Shown here: piece by piece, positions 5,543 through 7,670 of the stretch
Position numbering within the stretch: the stretch's first letter is position 1
Layout: each line of letters starts with the position of its first letter
NCBI GenBank assembly: GCA_050742535.1
Contig: JBOGIQ010000297.1
Span: forward strand, 1 to 7,670
Origin: Gp6-AA40 sp050742535
GTDB lineage: Bacteria > Acidobacteriota > Vicinamibacteria > Vicinamibacterales > UBA2999
Length of the DNA stretch: 7,670 nucleotides
Direction: 5' to 3'
Translations under genes and position numbers: made by a program
The notes under the pieces: model-generated
Seen by the model: the letters and a program-made list of their open reading frames with translations, nothing else
The model's database searches: none
What the model was told of the DNA's origin: nothing

Positions 5543-6850
5543 CTAGCGTGCCTCGCGCGGAGGACGTGTGTCGTTGACAAGTGGCGTCCACACCGTCAGC
5601 CCGACAGAGAATGACTGCCGAGAGAACTTGGGCAGGAAGGCAAATACCGTGGCGTCGGAAGGGACCTCGTATCGATAGAACGTGTAGTCGCCGAACACGC
5701 CGAGATGCCGTGTCAGCGCGCGCGTCAGACGCCCGCCGACGTCGTAGATGTCGAACCGGCGCGACTCCGACTCGAATCCGATCTCGCCGCGCACATATCC
5801 GACGTTGACGGACCAGCTGGTATCCCTTCCGATCTGATCGCTGAAGCCGCCGCTGAACGTGTCGGTCAGGAGCGGTTCACGGAAGCCCCCGGTGTATTCC
5901 GTCGCGCGCCTGTACTGCAGCAGCCCGCTGCCGGTCCGGCCGATTCCTTGTGTGAGCGTCGCCGACCCATTCAACCGATAGTGGGTGTCTTCCTCCCAGC
6001 GGACGGCCGATGTCGAGAAGCCAAACGACAGGGCTGTCCTGCGGGCGAACTCGAGCGTGTCGCCGTAATCGATGCCGAGGTCGATGACGTCGCTGGTGGC
6101 CGGACGGCTGTCGGGGAGCTCGTATTTCGCTTCCTCACGGCCGAAGCCGGCGTAGACGCCAAGCGCGCGGGTCAGCGTGTGACGATAGCGGCCGTGCGCG
6201 CCATAAAACGTCACTGAGCTCTCGGGCTGATCGAGAAACTTCCAGCGCCGGCCGTTGACATCCAGCTCGATCGTGTCGCGCCGTGACAGACGGACATTGA
6301 GACCCGCGCGGCCGTCGGCTGACCAGTTCCGCTCGGCCGCCGTGGCGAGACCAAAGCCGCCGCCGAATGCGCCAATGTTCTGGAATTGACTCCCGTACGA
6401 GGGCGACAGCTCGAAATAGGGCGAGTACAGCCAGCCCCCCGACAGTGAAAGGGTCAGGCGCGAATTGAGCTCCGAGTTGAGGCCGCTCCGGCCGAGAAAG
6501 GTCGCGGCGATGTCCTCGCTGTCGGAGCCATAGAGCCGCAGCGAGCTGTCGGCCGACGACAGCCACTGTGTTCGTGTCGTCCGCCGCGCATGCGACAAGC
6601 GTCCATTGGCCCCCGTCGCAAATCCGCTTCGCAGGAATCGCCGATCGACATCGGGGTTGTCTGTTTCGTTGACGATGTCATCCCAGGCACCGAAGAGCGA
6701 GCCGCGAACGGTCAGCGTCTCCCTGACGGTGGCGTCATCGGTGGTTCCCAGGACGCCCGCATTCGGGCCCGCCGCGCGCTGCGCGAAGGCGGATGTAGCC
6801 AGCGCAAGAGAGAGAACGACCCCGCCGAATGAGCGACAGACCAAGCGCAT
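5543..6850 (-). CDS. Predicted outer-membrane beta-barrel protein of a polysaccharide export cluster
   Basis: A 435-residue exported protein. Residues 1-23 are a signal peptide (MRLVCRSFGGVVLSLALATSAFA, cleavage before Q). The rest shows the alternating polar and hydrophobic pattern of amphipathic strands with many aromatic residues and short turns, such as LTLSLSGGWLYSPYF, SVTFYGAHGRYRHTL, ALGVYAGFGREEAKYEL, TSWSVNVGYVRGEIGF and HLGVFGDYTFYRYEV, as in outer-membrane barrels of about 16-18 strands (number estimated, not computed). It does not end in the usual aromatic residue: the last strand FSVGLTVWTPLV is followed by a short polar tail. The frame is open further upstream, but ATG 6850 directly precedes the signal peptide and lies 7 bases after the stop of the export gene. 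No clear ribosome-binding site is visible, so coupled translation is likely. The role as an outer-membrane pore or assembly factor for polysaccharide is inferred from its neighbour. Sequence families of such barrels are too divergent for a firm name. Confidence 0.8.
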   Translation of the reverse strand: MRLVCRSFGGVVLSLALATSAFAQRAAGPNAGVLGTTDDATVRETLTVRGSLFGAWDDIVNETDNPDVDRRFLRSGFATGANGRLSHARRTTRTQWLSSADSSLRLYGSDSEDIAATFLGRSGLNSELNSRLTLSLSGGWLYSPYFELSPSYGSQFQNIGAFGGGFGLATAAERNWSADGRAGLNVRLSRRDTIELDVNGRRWKFLDQPESSVTFYGAHGRYRHTLTRALGVYAGFGREEAKYELPDSRPATSDVIDLGIDYGDTLEFARRTALSFGFSTSAVRWEEDTHYRLNGSATLTQGIGRTGSGLLQYRRATEYTGGFREPLLTDTFSGGFSDQIGRDTSWSVNVGYVRGEIGFESESRRFDIYDVGGRLTRALTRHLGVFGDYTFYRYEVPSDATVFAFLPKFSRQSFSVGLTVWTPLVNDTRPPREAR

Positions 6851-6857
6851 CACGCGG

Positions 6858-7484
6858 CTATTCAGGCACCAGAACGCGATCGCCTGGTTGCAGTGGAATG
6901 TTCTGCTTGAGGTTCTTGCCCTCCAGAACCTCCTTGTAATTGAACTTGAACGATGTCTGTTTGGCTCCGTCGCCGCGAATGATCGTGATCGCCTTGCCGC
7001 TCGTGTATTCGCGCAGGCCACCGGCCAGTGAAATCAACTGGATGACGTCCATCGGCGCAAGGATTTTGTACTGGCCCGCCTTCTCGACGCCGCCAGTGAT
7101 CGACACGACGCGGCTATTGATGTCTTTGACGCCGACGCTGATGGTTGGGTTGATGAACAGCGTAGACAGCTTGAGCAGGCGATCCTTTGCCTGCTCCGGT
7201 GTGAGGCCAACGACCTCGACGTCGCCGATGAGCGGCATCGTGATCCTGCCATCGGGTCGAACGAGACGGTCGCCGGTCATGTCTTTTTCATCGCGATAGG
7301 CGACCTCGAGCACGTCCCCGGGGCCAATCACATAATCCGCGGGCGGCGTCAGCGTGGTCTGAGCGGCCGCAGGACCGGCGGCCGCACCCTTGGTGGACGG
7401 AGACGGCGCTGGTTTCGTCTGTGCGGCAACGTTCACGGACACGACGATCAGCGCCGCGGCAATCGCTGCAATGAAGTGTGTCAT
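6858..7484 (-). CDS. Short polysaccharide export protein (OPX/Wza family, Poly_export plus SLBB)
   Basis: A 208-residue exported protein for polysaccharide secretion. Residues 1-21 are a signal peptide (MTHFIAAIAAALIVVSVNVAA) with no lipobox Cys, followed by a linker rich in Ala, Pro and Thr (22-50). The Poly_export domain spans about 51-118, starting with the hallmark YVIGPGDVLEV and containing VRPDGRITMPLIGDVEVVGLTPEQA. A SLBB-type domain follows (VSITGGVEKAGQYKI to about 170, with LISLAGGLREYTSGK). The protein ends at IPLQPGDRVLVPE, so it lacks the C-terminal segments with which full-length Wza spans the outer membrane. ATG 7484 was chosen because the signal peptide starts there and AAGGA lies 9 bases upstream; the in-frame GTG just before it and TTG 7514 are less likely. 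The ATG overlaps the stop of the upstream regulator gene by one base (TGATG), so the two are translationally coupled. The barrel gene follows after 7 bases. Confidence 0.93.
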   Translation of the reverse strand: MTHFIAAIAAALIVVSVNVAAQTKPAPSPSTKGAAAGPAAAQTTLTPPADYVIGPGDVLEVAYRDEKDMTGDRLVRPDGRITMPLIGDVEVVGLTPEQAKDRLLKLSTLFINPTISVGVKDINSRVVSITGGVEKAGQYKILAPMDVIQLISLAGGLREYTSGKAITIIRGDGAKQTSFKFNYKEVLEGKNLKQNIPLQPGDRVLVPE

Positions 7485-7670
7485 CACCGGTAGTCCTTGA
7501 ATGGAATCTGGCAATCGTGCTTCCGGAGGAAGTTCAGGAAGCGCTTGTAATCACGCGGCTCCATGTTGAAGAGCCGCGCGACGATCTTGTAGTTGCCACG
7601 CGCCTCCTCGAGGCCGCGGCGGATCACCTCGCGCACGTTCGCGCGCGTGATCTCGCGATCCATGAACAGC
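7484..7670 (-). CDS. C-terminus of a Fis-type HTH protein, probably a sigma-54-dependent activator (partial)
   Basis: Only the last 61 residues lie in the window; the gene starts beyond the right edge. They read as a Fis-type (HTH_8) DNA-binding domain: ITRANVREVIRRGLEEARG, then NYKIVARLFNMEPRDYKRFLNFLRKHDC, then QIPFKDYR and TGA. The pattern of a long helix, Gly-Asn-Tyr, Ala-ArgLeuPhe and a second helix is the usual end of NtrC-family activators of sigma-54 RNA polymerase (receiver or sensor, AAA+ core, Fis HTH). The AAA+ part is not visible, so the class is inferred. Its stop codon overlaps the start of the polysaccharide export gene, so both are made from one message. It is a natural candidate to act on the sigma-54-like promoters at 699-714 and 1292-1307, as PrsR-type regulators do in known PEP-CTERM systems. 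Confidence 0.78.
   Translation of the reverse strand, partial: LFMDREITRANVREVIRRGLEEARGNYKIVARLFNMEPRDYKRFLNFLRKHDCQIPFKDYR

Noticed and set aside
6851..7021. Longer start for the barrel protein
   Set aside because: The extra 57 codons overlap the end of the export gene and lack a signal peptide; the signal peptide begins at ATG 6850.
7485..7514. TTG start of the export protein at 7514
   Set aside because: It would place ten polar residues before the signal peptide. ATG 7484 has AAGGA upstream and directly starts the signal peptide.

Overview
The window reads as GC-rich chromosomal DNA of a Gram-negative, two-membrane bacterium. Outer-membrane polysaccharide export proteins, exosortase-type C-terminal sorting tags of the VPDGG kind, a TIGR03790-type protein and an NtrC-like activator together suggest an Acidobacteriota-like soil or environmental lineage. 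That taxonomic call is inference from gene content only.

Left part (1-2007): two secreted proteins with PEP-CTERM-like tags are transcribed away from each other. One lies on the minus strand (1-640, cut by the window edge) and one on the plus strand (1365-1946). Both carry an N-terminal signal peptide and the C-terminal pattern VPDGG(S/A)TL, then a short hydrophobic helix, then Arg. They flank a 724-bp non-coding region. Each has a sigma-54-like -24/-12 element with exact GG-N10-GC spacing, at almost the same distance from its start codon (60 and 59 bases). The non-coding region also holds several perfect dyads and a duplicated motif that could be activator sites. A strong intrinsic terminator (1974-2007) closes the plus-strand gene.

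Middle part (2061-3665): a class I SAM-dependent methyltransferase (minus) and a polysaccharide deacetylase (plus) are divergent, with only 33 bases between their start codons. Both are plausible glycan-modifying enzymes.

Right part (3677-7670, all minus): in transcription order this holds the C-terminus of a protein ending in a Fis-type helix-turn-helix (probably a sigma-54 activator), a short OPX/Wza-family polysaccharide export protein, a predicted outer-membrane beta-barrel, and a secreted TIGR03790-like protein fused to TPR repeats. The first two overlap by one base (TGATG), the next gap is 7 bases and the last is 48, so they look like one operon.

A working model that fits all parts is an extracellular-matrix locus. 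The OPX protein and barrel export a polysaccharide, and the deacetylase and methyltransferase modify glycan. The two VPDGG-tagged proteins are sorted to the envelope by an exosortase encoded elsewhere, and the sigma-54 activator may switch on the tagged proteins. No exosortase, glycosyltransferase, RNA gene, insertion sequence or CRISPR array is visible in the window.
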